This document shows positions 52,321 to 61,407 of a stretch of 64,000 bases of DNA, piece after piece. Made by a program: the position numbers and the translations under genes. The notes under the pieces were generated by a model. That model was given only the letters and a program-made list of their open reading frames with translations. It searched no databases and had not been told where the DNA came from. Positions within the stretch are counted from its first letter, which is position 1. Every line of letters starts with the position of its first letter. Source of the stretch: Geoalkalibacter halelectricus (GTDB lineage: Bacteria > Desulfobacterota > Desulfuromonadia > Desulfuromonadales > Geoalkalibacteraceae); NCBI RefSeq assembly GCF_025263685.1, contig NZ_CP092109.1:434001-498000 (forward strand), read 5' to 3'.

Positions 52321-53754
52321 ATGAGAATCGGCATCAAATACCGGGTGTTTCTCGCCATGCTCGCCGCCACCGCGACGGTGGTGTTGTGCATGTGGCTGAT
52401 CGTGCAGTGGAGCATCAACCGCGGCTTTCTGCGCTATGTCAACACCCTTGAGCAACAGCGCCTGGAGAACCTGGCGACGGATCTCGAGCAGGCCTACGCC
52501 GAGCACGGCGGGTGGGCCTTTCTCGGCGCGGATCCCCTGATCTGGGTGCGCCTGAGGGTGCGCACCCCACCGGGCGAAGCGGTGGACCCCGCACGCCTGG
52601 AACGCTTTGAGCGGTGGCGCGCCCGCGAAACTCAGGATTCGCGCAATGACCAGCGCCATCAGCCCTTCGAGCGGCGCGTGCTGTTGCTGGACGGCGACCG
52701 CCGGCCCCTGCTTGCCGCGCCAGAGCCCGCCGCCGCGGTCGATCTTCGTCCCCTGCGCCAGGCGGGCCATCCCATCGGCTACCTGGGGCTGGTGCCGCGC
52801 CAGACCACCTTCGATACCTACCAGGTTCAATTCGTTCGCCAGCAGGAACTCGCCCTGGCCCTTATCGCCGGGGCAACCCTGCTGATTTCGGCGCTCATCG
52901 CCCTACCCCTGGCGCAGCGTCTGGTGCGGCCGCTCAAGACCCTGGCCGCGGCCACCCACCGGCTGAGCGCCGGCGCCTACGAGACGCGCGTACCCGTCGC
53001 CGGCGATGATGAGTTGGGGCAGTTGGCGCGCGATTTCAACACCCTCGCCCTGACCCTGGAGAAAAACGAGGAAGCCCGCCGCCAGTGGGTCGCCGACATC
53101 TCCCACGAGCTGCGCACGCCCCTGGCGGTGCTGCGCGGTGAGATCGAGGCCCTGCAGGACGGGGTGCGCCCCGACGGGCCGGAGGCCTTGCGCTCCCTGC
53201 ACGCCGAGGTACTGCACCTCAACCGCCTGGTGGACGATCTCTACCAACTGGCCCTGAGCGATCTCGGCGCCCTGAGTTACCGCAAGGAGCGCCTGGATCT
53301 CGCCGCCGAGCTCAAGGACGCGGTGGAACTCTTCCGGCCGGCCTTCGCCGCCAAGGATCTGATCCTCGCAGCGCATATCCCCGCAGCCCCGGCGAACATC
53401 CTCGCCGACGCCGAGCGGCTGCGCCAGCTGTTCAACAACCTGCTGGACAACAGCCTGAAATACACCGAGCCCGGCGGGCGCCTGGAGCTGCGCCTGGAAA
53501 CCCAGGGGGACGCGGCTCTGATCCACATCCAGGACACCGCACCCGGCGTGCCCGCCGCGGACCTGGAGCGGCTTTTCGACCGCCTCTACCGCGTGGAAGC
53601 CTCGCGGCGCCGCGCCGCGGCCCCCCCCGGACTCGGCCTGGCCATCTGCCGCAATATCGTCGAGGCGCACGAGGGCAGCATCCACGCCGCACCCGCGCCC
53701 CTCGGCGGACTCGCCATCCACATCCGCTTACCCCTGGCGGGAGGATCCGCATGA
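52321..53754 (+). CDS. baeS: BaeS-like sensor histidine kinase
   Basis: A 477-aa envelope-stress kinase. Transmembrane helix 1 (about 10-30), a ~130-residue periplasmic domain (RLENLATDLEQAYAEHGGW, RRVLLLDGDRRPLLA, IGYLGLVPRQTTFDTYQVQF), helix 2 (about 178-200), HAMP, HisKA with VADISHELRTPLAVLRGEI, and ATPase domain ([39 protein letters not shown]). The periplasmic GYLGL...FL(R/K)QQ pattern is characteristic of BaeS. It overlaps the regulator by 4 bp and is divergent from the Spy/SH3 pair. Symbol given by homology of the pair and context. Confidence 0.82.
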   Translation: MRIGIKYRVFLAMLAATATVVLCMWLIVQWSINRGFLRYVNTLEQQRLENLATDLEQAYAEHGGWAFLGADPLIWVRLRVRTPPGEAVDPARLERFERWRARETQDSRNDQRHQPFERRVLLLDGDRRPLLAAPEPAAAVDLRPLRQAGHPIGYLGLVPRQTTFDTYQVQFVRQQELALALIAGATLLISALIALPLAQRLVRPLKTLAAATHRLSAGAYETRVPVAGDDELGQLARDFNTLALTLEKNEEARRQWVADISHELRTPLAVLRGEIEALQDGVRPDGPEALRSLHAEVLHLNRLVDDLYQLALSDLGALSYRKERLDLAAELKDAVELFRPAFAAKDLILAAHIPAAPANILADAERLRQLFNNLLDNSLKYTEPGGRLELRLETQGDAALIHIQDTAPGVPAADLERLFDRLYRVEASRRRAAAPPGLGLAICRNIVEAHEGSIHAAPAPLGGLAIHIRLPLAGGSA

Positions 53755-54425
53755 ACGAAAAAATTCTCATCGTCGAGGACGAGCCCAAACTCTCCGGGCT
53801 GCTGCGCGATTATCTGCACCAGGCGGGCTTCGCGGCGTCTGTCCTGGACAACGGCCTGGAGGTGGTGCCCTGGGTGCGCGAGCAGGATCCGCGCCTGATC
53901 CTTCTTGACCTCATGCTGCCGGGCAAGGATGGCCTGGATGTCTGCAAGGAAATCCGTGCCTTTTCCACCGTGCCGATTCTCATGGTCACGGCCCGCGTCG
54001 AGGAAATCGACCGCCTGCTGGGTCTGGAACTCGGCGCCGACGACTACATCTGCAAACCCTTCAGCCCCCGCGAGGTGGTGGCGCGGGTCAAGGCCGTGCT
54101 GCGCCGCGCCGCCGCGCCGACCCTTCAGGCCGCCGGGCTGGTTCTCGACGAGAGCCGCTACGTGGCGACCCTGCACGGGCGCGAATTGGATCTGACGGCG
54201 GTGGAATTCAACCTGCTGCACTTTCTCACCGCCAATCCGGGGCGCATCTATTCGCGCTCCCAGCTCATGGACCGCATCTACCCCGACCAGCGCACCGTCG
54301 GCGACCGCACCATCGACAGCCACATCAAGAAGCTACGCAAGAAAATCGCCGCGGTCGCACCCCAGGAAGAACTCATTCATTCGGTCTACGGGGTCGGTTA
54401 CAAATTCGAGGCGCGCGAGGCGTGA
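53751..54425 (+). CDS. baeR: BaeR-like OmpR-family response regulator
   Basis: A 224-aa OmpR-type regulator following BaeS with an ATGA overlap. Receiver: E9/D10 (VEDEPKL), D53 in LILLDLMLPGKDG, T84-type (MVTARVEEIDRLLGLELGADDY), K in ICKPFSPREV. The winged helix ends in the family pattern DRTIDSHIKKLRKKIA ... VYGVGYKFE. The phrases RVEEIDRLLGLELGADDYICKPFSPREVVARVKAVLRR-like resemble BaeR closely. It would control the divergent Spy-like and SH3 genes. Confidence 0.82.
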   Translation: MNEKILIVEDEPKLSGLLRDYLHQAGFAASVLDNGLEVVPWVREQDPRLILLDLMLPGKDGLDVCKEIRAFSTVPILMVTARVEEIDRLLGLELGADDYICKPFSPREVVARVKAVLRRAAAPTLQAAGLVLDESRYVATLHGRELDLTAVEFNLLHFLTANPGRIYSRSQLMDRIYPDQRTVGDRTIDSHIKKLRKKIAAVAPQEELIHSVYGVGYKFEAREA

Positions 54426-54458
54426 AGGCCCGCAGCGAGGATTCTTGATAATTTTGGT

Positions 54459-54487
54459 TTGACATGCACGCCGGATTGCTTTAGGGT
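54459..54487 (+). promoter_or_regulatory. Putative promoter of the first SAM-riboswitch transcript
   Basis: TTGACA at 54459-54464, 17-base spacer, TAGGGT at 54482-54487. The riboswitch starts ~60 bases later. The -10 is weak. Confidence 0.45.
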
Positions 54488-54549
54488 TTTAGGCAGATTT
54501 GTTGCAGAAAATTTCTTCCGGACTTTGGCACCATTGCCCGGAAGAAACG

Positions 54550-54687
54550 CGTCTATCATCAAGAGTGGCGGAGGGACAGGCCCTGCGAAGCCACAGCAAC
54601 CGATTCTCCCGCCCAGGCGCGGGGGGATGTCAGGTGCTAATTCCTGCACGTCGACACCTTCTGGGGCCGGCGTGGAAGATGAGGACG
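54550..54687 (+). ncRNA. SAM-I (S-box) riboswitch before a methionine/cysteine PLP enzyme gene
   Basis: Conserved blocks in order: ATCAAGAGTGGCGGAGGGAC, GGCCCTGCGAAGCCACAGCA, AGGTGCTAATTCC, and the closing GATGAGGACG. P1 pairs CGTC (54550-54553) and CATC with GATG and GACG (to 54687). SAM binding would favour the terminator hairpin at 54728 and stop transcription of the PLP genes when methionine/SAM is plentiful. It is one of two such riboswitches in the window. The region 54426-54790 otherwise holds the promoter and terminator. Confidence 0.92.
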
Positions 54688-54727
54688 GAGCCCGCAATGC
54701 CAGCCAAGGCATCTTGTTGTTTGCGCG

Positions 54728-54763
54728 CGGCCCCTTCCCCATCGAGCGGGAAGGGGCCGTTTT
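54728..54763 (+). terminator. Riboswitch-controlled terminator
   Basis: GGCCCCTTCCC and GGGAAGGGGCC pair over 11 bp and end in four Ts, between the SAM-I aptamer and the gene start. Confidence 0.85.
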
Positions 54764-54790
54764 CGTCACCGCAAGCGACAGGAGATCCGC

Positions 54791-55942
54791 ATGAGCCAGT
54801 CCAACTCCCCGAGCCTCGAAACGCGCCTGGTGCAAGTCGGCGTCGGCCACGACGAGCGCACCGGCGCCATCAGCTTTCCCATTTATCCGAGCGCCACCTA
54901 CCGCCACCCCGGCGTCGGCGAATCCACCGGCTTTGACTACACCCGCTCGGGCAACCCCACGCGCAAGGTGCTCGAGGAGGCCCTGGCCGATCTCGAAGGC
55001 GGGGCGCGCGCCTGCGTGTTCGGTTCGGGCATGGCGGCGCTCACCACCTTGTTTCTACATTTTTCCGCCGGCGATCACCTGGTGGTGTCCGAGGATCTCT
55101 ACGGCGGCACCTACCGGGTGCTGGCCCAGGTCTTCGACAAACTGGGGCTTGGCGCCAGCTACGTCGACACCACCGACACGGCCGCCGTGGCCGCGGCCAT
55201 CGGCCAGCGTACCCGCGCCCTGCTGGTGGAAACCCCGGGCAATCCCCTGCTCGGCGTCGCCGACCTAGCGGAACTGGGCGCCTTGTGCCGCAAACACCAA
55301 CTGCTCTACATCGTCGACAACACCTTCTTGACCCCGCTGCTGCAACGCCCCTTTGATTTCGGCGCCGACGTGGTGGTGCATTCGGCCACCAAGTATCTGG
55401 GCGGCCACAACGATCTGTGCGCCGGGGTGCTGGTGGCACGCGACGCTGAACTGGGCGAGCGCCTCTACTTTCTGCAGAATTCCACCGGCGCCATCCTGCC
55501 GCCCCAGGACTGTTGGCTGCTGCTGCGCTCCCTCAAGACCCTGGCCCTGCGCCTGGAGCGCCACCAGGCCAACGCTCAGCGGCTGGCCGAGTGGTTGCGT
55601 ACCCATCCGCGCGTCACGGCGGTGTATTATCCGGGCCTCAAGGATCATCCCGGCCACGCCTTGTCGCAACGCCAGGCCAAGGGCTTCGGCGGCATGCTCT
55701 CTTTTCGCGTCGACAGCCCCGCCGTCGCCCGCCAGGCCCTCAAGCGCCTCAAGCTGATTTCCTTCGCCGAGAGCCTCGGCGGGGTGGAATCGCTCATGAC
55801 CCTGCCGGCGGTGCAGACCCACGGCGACATCCCCGAAGCCGAACGCCTGCGCCTCGGCATCTGCGAAAGCCTGCTGCGCCTGTCGGTGGGCATCGAAAAC
55901 GCCGAGGACATCATTGCCGATCTGGCGCAAGCCCTGGGGTGA
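54791..55942 (+). CDS. Cys/Met-metabolism PLP enzyme (cystathionine gamma-synthase/beta-lyase type), first of two
   Basis: A 383-aa fold-type I PLP enzyme of the Cys/Met metabolism family. The N-terminal [35 protein letters not shown] and GMAALTT blocks are standard; the PLP lysine is K201 in [13 protein letters not shown], with VDNTF preceding. Family members include cystathionine gamma-synthase (MetB), beta-lyase (MetC), O-acetylhomoserine sulfhydrylase and methionine gamma-lyase; I cannot separate them by eye. The SAM-I riboswitch and the adjacent second copy suggest the pair performs transsulfuration from homoserine esters to homocysteine. ATG 54791 has AGGAG upstream. Confidence 0.9.
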   Translation: MSQSNSPSLETRLVQVGVGHDERTGAISFPIYPSATYRHPGVGESTGFDYTRSGNPTRKVLEEALADLEGGARACVFGSGMAALTTLFLHFSAGDHLVVSEDLYGGTYRVLAQVFDKLGLGASYVDTTDTAAVAAAIGQRTRALLVETPGNPLLGVADLAELGALCRKHQLLYIVDNTFLTPLLQRPFDFGADVVVHSATKYLGGHNDLCAGVLVARDAELGERLYFLQNSTGAILPPQDCWLLLRSLKTLALRLERHQANAQRLAEWLRTHPRVTAVYYPGLKDHPGHALSQRQAKGFGGMLSFRVDSPAVARQALKRLKLISFAESLGGVESLMTLPAVQTHGDIPEAERLRLGICESLLRLSVGIENAEDIIADLAQALG

Positions 55943-55948
55943 GTATCA

Positions 55949-55996
55949 GTCCCATGAGTCCCATGGGACCTATGGGTCCTATAGGACTCATGGGAC
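55949..55996. repeat. Nested palindrome with 9-nt tandem period between the two PLP genes
   Basis: Arms GTCCCATGAGTCC (55949-55961) and GGACTCATGGGAC (55984-55996) are perfect complements; an inner GGACC/GGTCC pair lies between. The whole segment also reads as 9-nt units of the type CCCATGGGA/CCTATGGGT, so the frame would code a collagen-like Pro-Met-Gly string, but no start supports translation. It sits 7 bases after one stop and 24 before the next start. Confidence 0.55.
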
Positions 55997-56019
55997 CAAT
56001 AAAAATAAAGGATAAAACC

Positions 56020-57165
56020 ATGAAGACTTCCCTTCGACCCGCAACGCTGCTCGTTCACCAGGGGCGCGACCGCGATCCGGCGACGGGGGCGGCCAACATT
56101 CCCGTGTATCTGGCCTCGACCTACCATCACTTCGGCGGGAAACCCGGCGCCTACGATTATGCGCGCAGCGGCAATCCGAGCCGCGACCAGGTGGAGGAAG
56201 CCATCGCCCTGCTGGAGGGCGGGGTGCGCGGCTTTGCCTACGCCTCGGGCATGGCGGCCGTGGGCGGCGCCCTGGCGCTGCTCAAAAGCGGCGACCATGT
56301 GATCGCTCCCGACGATCTCTACGGCGGCACCTACCGCTACCTGCACCTGGTGCTGCCCCAGCAGGGCATCAGCGTGAGCCTGGTCGATATGACCGATCCC
56401 CAGAAGGTCGAAGACGCCATCCGCCCCGAGACCCGCGCGCTGTTTCTCGAAACACCCTCCAATCCCCTGTTCAAGATCACCGATCTGCGCGCCCTGGTCG
56501 AGATCGCGCGGCGCCGCGGCCTGCTCACCTTGCTCGACAACACCTTCATGACCCCCTTGCTGCAACCGGCGCTGCCCCTGGGCATCGACGTGGCCATCCA
56601 CAGCGCCACCAAGTTTCTCGGCGGCCACTCGGATTTGCTCGCCGGTCTGGTCACCACCGCCGACCCCGAGATTGGGGCGCAGCTCAAACGCTTCCAGAAC
56701 GCCATGGGCGCCACCCTGGCGCCCTTTGACTGCTTTCTGCTGGCGCGCGGCATCAAGACCCTCAAGGTGCGCCTGGAAGCCGCCCAGGCCGGTGCGCAAC
56801 TCCTCGCCGAGCGCCTCGCCGCGCACCCCCAGGTGGCACGGGTCTACTATCCGGGACTCGCCGCGCATCCCGGTCGCGATGTTCACTTCGGCCAGGCCGC
56901 GGGCCCGGGCGCGGTGCTGTCCTTTGAACTCAAGGAAGCGACGCGCGTGGCCCGGGTTCTCGAGCGGGTCGAGTTGCCCATCATCGCCCCGAGCCTCGGC
57001 GGAGTGGAAACCATCCTCACCCATTGCTGGAGCATGTCCCACGCAGCGATCCCCGCGGAGGTAAAAAACCAGCTCGGCATTCGCGAGAGCCTGTTGCGCA
57101 TCTCCACCGGCATCGAGGATCCCGAGGATCTGTGGGAGGATCTGGTCCGGGCTCTGGAGGACTGA
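56020..57165 (+). CDS. Cys/Met-metabolism PLP enzyme, second of two
   Basis: A 381-aa paralogue of the preceding enzyme. Landmarks: [67 protein letters not shown] and PLP lysine K198 in VAIHSATKFLGGH. The end, LRISTGIEDPEDLWEDLVRAL, is close to the first protein's [21 protein letters not shown]. The pair likely supplies complementary steps (for example gamma-synthase then beta-lyase) but the assignment is open. ATG 56020 has AAAGGA 7 bases upstream; a longer frame through the palindromic spacer is rejected. It shares the riboswitch-led transcript. Confidence 0.9.
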   Translation: MKTSLRPATLLVHQGRDRDPATGAANIPVYLASTYHHFGGKPGAYDYARSGNPSRDQVEEAIALLEGGVRGFAYASGMAAVGGALALLKSGDHVIAPDDLYGGTYRYLHLVLPQQGISVSLVDMTDPQKVEDAIRPETRALFLETPSNPLFKITDLRALVEIARRRGLLTLLDNTFMTPLLQPALPLGIDVAIHSATKFLGGHSDLLAGLVTTADPEIGAQLKRFQNAMGATLAPFDCFLLARGIKTLKVRLEAAQAGAQLLAERLAAHPQVARVYYPGLAAHPGRDVHFGQAAGPGAVLSFELKEATRVARVLERVELPIIAPSLGGVETILTHCWSMSHAAIPAEVKNQLGIRESLLRISTGIEDPEDLWEDLVRALED

Positions 57166-57182
57166 GGCCAGGGCGGCGGCGA

Positions 57183-57211
57183 TTGACAAGCGGCGGGCAT
57201 TCCGCTAGAGT
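57183..57211 (+). promoter_or_regulatory. Sigma-70 type promoter for the metX transcript
   Basis: TTGACA at 57183-57188, 17-base spacer, TAGAGT at 57206-57211. The riboswitch aptamer starts 30 bases later. The gap 57166-57474 is otherwise filled by the aptamer and terminator. Confidence 0.6.
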
Positions 57212-57240
57212 TCCTCACTGCAACACGACCTGCAGCGCAT

Positions 57241-57379
57241 CGTCTTTATCAAGAGTGGTGGAGGGATAGGCCCTTTGAAGCCACAGCAACCGGCCCGTCG
57301 CCGCTTCGGCGCCAAGGGGTGCCAGGTGCTAACTCCTGCTTGCCGTCAGCAGTGCGCGACGGCGGGGAAGATGAGGACG
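57241..57379 (+). ncRNA. SAM-I (S-box) riboswitch before metX
   Basis: Same blocks as the first copy: TATCAAGAGTGGTGGAGGGA, GGCCCTTTGAAGCCACAGCA, AGGTGCTAACTCC and GATGAGGACG, with P1 ends CGTC (57241) and GACG (57379). Loop sequences differ from copy 1, so the two are old paralogues rather than a fresh duplication. It should switch metX off when SAM is plentiful. Confidence 0.92.
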
Positions 57380-57413
57380 GAGCCCGACGATACCTGCTCG
57401 CACGTATTCCGAC

Positions 57414-57454
57414 GGCCCCTTCTCATCCTCCATGGGAAGGGGCCTTTGGTTTTT
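57414..57454 (+). terminator. Riboswitch-controlled terminator before metX
   Basis: GGCCCCTT and AAGGGGCC with a partly paired inner stretch, followed by CTTTGGTTTTT. The metX TTG start lies 21 bases after it. Confidence 0.78.
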
Positions 57455-57474
57455 CGCCAGCAAAGGGTTGGACA

Positions 57475-58590
57475 TTGACCTCATCCGTCGGCATCGTCAC
57501 AACGCACCAGATCACCTTCGACACCGAACTGCAGTTGGAAAGCGGCCGGGTGCTCGGACCCATCACCCTGGCCTACGAAACCTACGGCCACCTCAACGCC
57601 GCGCGCGACAACGCCATCCTGGTCTGCCACGCCTGGACCGGCGACGCTCACGCCGCCGGTCGCCATCACCCCGACGACCGCAAACCCGGCTGGTGGGACG
57701 ACATGATCGGCCCCGGCAAGGTGCTCGACACCGAGAGCTATTTCGTTGTGTGCTCCAACGTCATCGGCTCGTGCAAGGGCTCCACCGGCCCGACCAGCAT
57801 CAACCCGCGCACCGGCAAGCCCTACCGCCTGAGCTTTCCGGTGATCATGGTGCGCGACATGGTACGCGCGCAAAAGCTGCTCATCGACCACCTCGACATC
57901 AGCTCCCTGCACTGCGTACTGGGCGGCAGCATGGGCGCCATGCAGGCGGTGGAATGGAGCCTGCTCCACCCTCGGATGGTGCGCTCCATCATTCCCATCG
58001 CCGGAACCGCACGCACCTCGCCCATGGCCATCGCCCTCAACGCCGTGGCGCGCCAGGCCATTTTCAACGACCCGCTGTGGAAGAAAGGCAATTACCGCCC
58101 CGAGCACCCCCCCGCCGACGGCCTCTCCCTGGCCCGCGCCATCGGGCATATTTCCTTTCTCTCCGACGCCTCCATGCAGATGAAATTCGGCCGGCGCTTT
58201 TCGGCGCGCGACGGCCAGTTCGACTTTTTCGGCAAGTTCGAGATCGAGCGCTACCTCGAATACAACGGCAGCAACTTCCCGGCGCGCTTCGACACCAACA
58301 GCTTTCTCTATCTGGCCAAGGCCCTCGACCTCTACGACACGGCGTGGAACTTCGACTCCCTGGAGGAAGCTCTGGATCTGATGCAGTGCCCGTCCCTGTG
58401 GTTCGCCTTCACCTCGGATTGGCTCTACCCACCCTATCAGACCGAGGAGGCCGTGCGGGTTCTGGAAAAACTCGGCAAGCCGGTGCGCTACCACCTCATC
58501 GACTCGGATTACGGCCACGACAGCTTTCTCGTCGAACCGGAGAAATTCACCGACCTGATCCGCGACTTTCTGGCGCGCCCCCAGCCCTGA
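57475..58590 (+). CDS. metX: Homoserine O-acetyltransferase
   Basis: A 371-aa alpha/beta-hydrolase fold acyltransferase that makes O-acetylhomoserine from homoserine, the activated ester used by the PLP enzymes upstream. Diagnostic segments: [37 protein letters not shown], the nucleophile elbow [13 protein letters not shown] (S152), FTSDWLYPP with the catalytic Asp and DYGHDSFL with the catalytic His. The start is TTG at 57475, seven bases after AAAGGG; a GTG much further up at 57319 lies inside the riboswitch and is rejected. Whether acetyl or succinyl donor is used is not certain, but the MetX fold is clear. Confidence 0.93.
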   Translation: MTSSVGIVTTHQITFDTELQLESGRVLGPITLAYETYGHLNAARDNAILVCHAWTGDAHAAGRHHPDDRKPGWWDDMIGPGKVLDTESYFVVCSNVIGSCKGSTGPTSINPRTGKPYRLSFPVIMVRDMVRAQKLLIDHLDISSLHCVLGGSMGAMQAVEWSLLHPRMVRSIIPIAGTARTSPMAIALNAVARQAIFNDPLWKKGNYRPEHPPADGLSLARAIGHISFLSDASMQMKFGRRFSARDGQFDFFGKFEIERYLEYNGSNFPARFDTNSFLYLAKALDLYDTAWNFDSLEEALDLMQCPSLWFAFTSDWLYPPYQTEEAVRVLEKLGKPVRYHLIDSDYGHDSFLVEPEKFTDLIRDFLARPQP

Positions 58591-58594
58591 GACG

Positions 58595-58632
58595 AAAAAA
58601 AGAGCGAACTCCGCGAGGTTCGCTCTTTTTTT
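58595..58632. terminator. Terminator between convergent metX and the small Cys-rich gene
   Basis: AAAAAAAGAGCGAAC and GTTCGCTCTTTTTTT pair over 15 bp, with a 9-base loop and a long T tail. Works in either direction. Confidence 0.9.
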
Positions 58633-58657
58633 GCGTCGCACCTGAAATTTCCCCAGG

Positions 58658-58843
58658 CTATTTTTTCCCGAACAGCTCCAACTGGCGGCCCGGCGGCTTT
58701 GCCACCTTGAAGGGCCGGGCCACAAAGCGCGGGCAGTCAAGCAACAGCACCTTCTCGCTCTGACGGCAGGTGCGCACGCAGCGTCGGCACAGGGCGTTGG
58801 GCTGCTCGGTGGGCAGCGGCTGTACGTTTTTGTCCTTGGCCAT
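58658..58843 (-). CDS. Small Cys-rich protein, 61 aa
   Basis: A short protein, MAKDKNVQPLPTEQPNALCR and onward, with cysteines in the pattern CRRCVRTC...DCPRF, which could bind a metal or an iron-sulfur cluster. The C-terminus is basic and hydrophobic (RQLELFGKK). Start at ATG 58843 is by length and pattern; no strong ribosome site is seen. It lies between metX and the chemoreceptor gene in the opposite direction. I do not recognise the family. Confidence 0.6.
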   Translation of the reverse strand: MAKDKNVQPLPTEQPNALCRRCVRTCRQSEKVLLLDCPRFVARPFKVAKPPGRQLELFGKK

Positions 58844-58973
58844 GGCGGCATTTTCCGCCGAAGTCGCGGGGAAAGTAAAGAGGGAAAAATAAAAGGGATT
58901 GCCTGAGAGATTAGGAAATGTTAGGATTTCACCATTTCCTTCATCCAATTAAATTTTCTCAGGCGGGTGGCCC

Positions 58974-61367
58974 ATGATCAATAATCTCAAGCTGCGGTCG
59001 AAACTTCTCCTGGCCCTGATCGGCCTCTCGGTCGTGCCCCTGGCGCTGGCGCTGCTGATCGTATCATCCTCCATGGAGAAGATCATCGACCACAACCTGC
59101 AGTCGCGGCTCAACGAATCGGCGCGCTTCATCCAGGAGAGCATGGAGGACAGCCGCCGCGAGACGAGCAACTACATCCGCATGCTCGCCCGCGACGTGGA
59201 TCTGATCAATTCCATTCTCTACGCCCCCTCCCAGGATGAGATGTTCGAACTGGGCTCGGCCATGGAAGACGCCATCAACCTCTTCAACCTCGACCTGATT
59301 CAGGTGGTCAACCTGGAAGGGCGGGTGCTACGGCGCCTGACGGCGGAAAACTTTGCCCACCTCCCCGTTTCCCCGGTGGGCGATCTGCCCCTCTACCTGC
59401 AAGCCCGCGAGGAAGGACTAGCCAGCGGCATCGCGGATCTTGAGAACCAGTTGGCCATCATCGCCGTCGTACCCATCGAGTACCACCGCCGGCCCCTGGC
59501 CTACATGATCGGCACGGTGTTTCTCGATGAGCGCTATGCCCAGCACATGCGTCACCTCAGCGGCGCCGAGGTGGCCTTTTACCACCACGAGGACAGCACC
59601 CGGGTGTGGTCATCCGCGGCCAGCTTTCGCGATCTGACCTTCGCCGAGATTCGCAACCGCGACCTCTGGCACCTGGAGCGCGGCGGACTGCCTTACATCG
59701 CCGCCCACATCCCCTTTCCTTCCGCCGATGAGACGCCCGAGGGAATGCTCATCGCCCTGGATCGCTCGGAGATGATCGCCGCCCGCCAGGGTCTGCAGCA
59801 GCTGGTGCTGGCCACCATGGGCGGGGTGGGCATCGTCGCCGTGCTGGTCGGCGTGGCCATCAGCCGCGGCATCGTGCGGCCGCTCAGGCAGGTGGTCGGC
59901 AACCTGCGCGAGATCGCCGAGGGCGAGGCCGACCTGACGCGACGCCTGGAGGTGCCGAGTCGCGACGAGGTGGGCCTGCTGGCGGAGAATTTCAACCGCT
60001 TCCTGGCCCGGCTGCGTGAAACCGTGCGGCGCACCCTGGAGGTGCGCGACCAACTCGGCACGGCCACCGACAGGATCCGCCAGAGTTCCCAGGCGGTCAA
60101 CAAGGGCACCCTCCAGCAATCCCAATCCCTGGAGGAATCCCACCAGGCCATGCAGAACATCGACGCCACCGTGGCCGGCATCGCCGAGAACCTCTCCAGC
60201 CTGCTGCTGGCGGCCGAGGGCAGCTCCTCGGCCACCTTGCAGGTGAGTTCCACCACCGAGGAGATCGCCGCGCAAATGGAGACGGTGTTCAGCAAGGTGG
60301 AGGATCTGATCAGCTCCCTGAATGAAATGTCGACCTCGAGCCAGCAGATCACCGACAGCCTGACCAACCTCTCGGGCTCGACCCAGGAGACGGCCGCTTC
60401 GGTAACCGAACTCGATGCCGCCATCAAGGAAATCGAGCAGGCCGCCGAGCGCACCAACAGCTTCTCCCAGGAGGCGGTCCAGGAAACCGCGCGCGGCAAA
60501 CAGGCGGTGGACGAGAGCATCGCCGGCATCCAGGCCCTGTGCGAAACGGTGGAGCGCGCCACGGGGGTGATTCAGGATCTGGGCAATCAGTCCCATGCCA
60601 TCGGCAAGATTCTCACCGTCATCGACGAAGTCGCCGACCAGACCGGGCTGCTCGCCCTCAACGCCGCCATCATCGCCGCCCAGGCCGGCCAGCACGGCCG
60701 CGGCTTCGCCGTGGTGGCCGACGAAATCGGCGAGCTCGCCGAGCGCACCGCGGTCTCCACGCGCGAAATCGCCGCCATCATCAACACCCTGCAATCGGGC
60801 ACCCGCGAGGCCGTCGATACCATGACCACGGGCAACGAGAAGGTGCGCCAGGAGGCGGATAAAGCCCGAGTGGCGGGCGAGGCGCTGGAAAAGATCCGCC
60901 TCAGCACCCTCAAGTCCTCCGAGGAAGTGCGCGGCATCGTGCGCGCCACCCAGGAGCAGGCACGCGGCAGCCAGCAGATCACCAAGGCCGTCAACATCAA
61001 CACCGACACCCTGATGCAGATCGCCGCCGCCATCAAGCAGCACAGCCACGGCATCCGCCACCTCAACACCACCGCCGAGGACATGCGCGAAATCGCCGCG
61101 CGGGTCAAGGCCGGCACCAGCGAGCAGACCGTCGGCAGCCGCCAGATTTCACAAAACATGGAAAAAATTCGCGGCATGATCGAAAATATCAACGACGCCA
61201 CCCGCGCCCAGAGCGAGCGCAGCCACCAGGTGGTGCAGGCGATGGTGAGCATGCGCGAAATCGCCGAGGGCAACGTGGCGCGCACCCAGGAGCTCGATCA
61301 GGTGGTGGAAAGCCTCTCCACCCATGCGCGCACCCTCAAGGACGAAATCGGCGCGTTCAAGGTGTAA
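58974..61367 (+). CDS. Methyl-accepting chemotaxis protein with an atypical signalling tip
   Basis: A 797-aa chemoreceptor. Transmembrane helix 1 is residues 11-31; a ~240-residue extracytoplasmic sensor follows (NLDLIQVVNLEGRVLRRLTA, PIEYHRRPLAYMIGTVFLDE), resembling a Cache-type ligand fold; helix 2 is near 280-300; HAMP near 300-352; then the long coiled signalling domain. The hairpin tip (residues 555-577) reads DQTGLLALNAAIIAAQAGQHG. Compared with E. coli Tsr, F373, N376, E385, R388 and E391, key CheA/CheW contacts, are all replaced (D, G, I, Q, Q). The protein may couple to a different kinase or act as a non-signalling trimer member. Confidence 0.93.
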   Translation: MINNLKLRSKLLLALIGLSVVPLALALLIVSSSMEKIIDHNLQSRLNESARFIQESMEDSRRETSNYIRMLARDVDLINSILYAPSQDEMFELGSAMEDAINLFNLDLIQVVNLEGRVLRRLTAENFAHLPVSPVGDLPLYLQAREEGLASGIADLENQLAIIAVVPIEYHRRPLAYMIGTVFLDERYAQHMRHLSGAEVAFYHHEDSTRVWSSAASFRDLTFAEIRNRDLWHLERGGLPYIAAHIPFPSADETPEGMLIALDRSEMIAARQGLQQLVLATMGGVGIVAVLVGVAISRGIVRPLRQVVGNLREIAEGEADLTRRLEVPSRDEVGLLAENFNRFLARLRETVRRTLEVRDQLGTATDRIRQSSQAVNKGTLQQSQSLEESHQAMQNIDATVAGIAENLSSLLLAAEGSSSATLQVSSTTEEIAAQMETVFSKVEDLISSLNEMSTSSQQITDSLTNLSGSTQETAASVTELDAAIKEIEQAAERTNSFSQEAVQETARGKQAVDESIAGIQALCETVERATGVIQDLGNQSHAIGKILTVIDEVADQTGLLALNAAIIAAQAGQHGRGFAVVADEIGELAERTAVSTREIAAIINTLQSGTREAVDTMTTGNEKVRQEADKARVAGEALEKIRLSTLKSSEEVRGIVRATQEQARGSQQITKAVNINTDTLMQIAAAIKQHSHGIRHLNTTAEDMREIAARVKAGTSEQTVGSRQISQNMEKIRGMIENINDATRAQSERSHQVVQAMVSMREIAEGNVARTQELDQVVESLSTHARTLKDEIGAFKV

Positions 61368-61407
61368 GACCCGGCGCGCCACAACCCACAGCAGGCAGCT
61401 CCGAACC

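Noticed and set aside
55513-57165. A 550-codon frame extending the second PLP gene upstream through the palindromic repeat, giving a collagen-like Met-Gly-Pro run
   Set aside because: The upstream part is another frame of the first PLP gene, and ATG 56020 has a good ribosome site and the family N-terminus.
57319-57474. GTG at 57319 as the metX start
   Set aside because: It lies inside the SAM-I aptamer and terminator; metX homology begins near the TTG at 57475, which has AAAGGG ahead of it.
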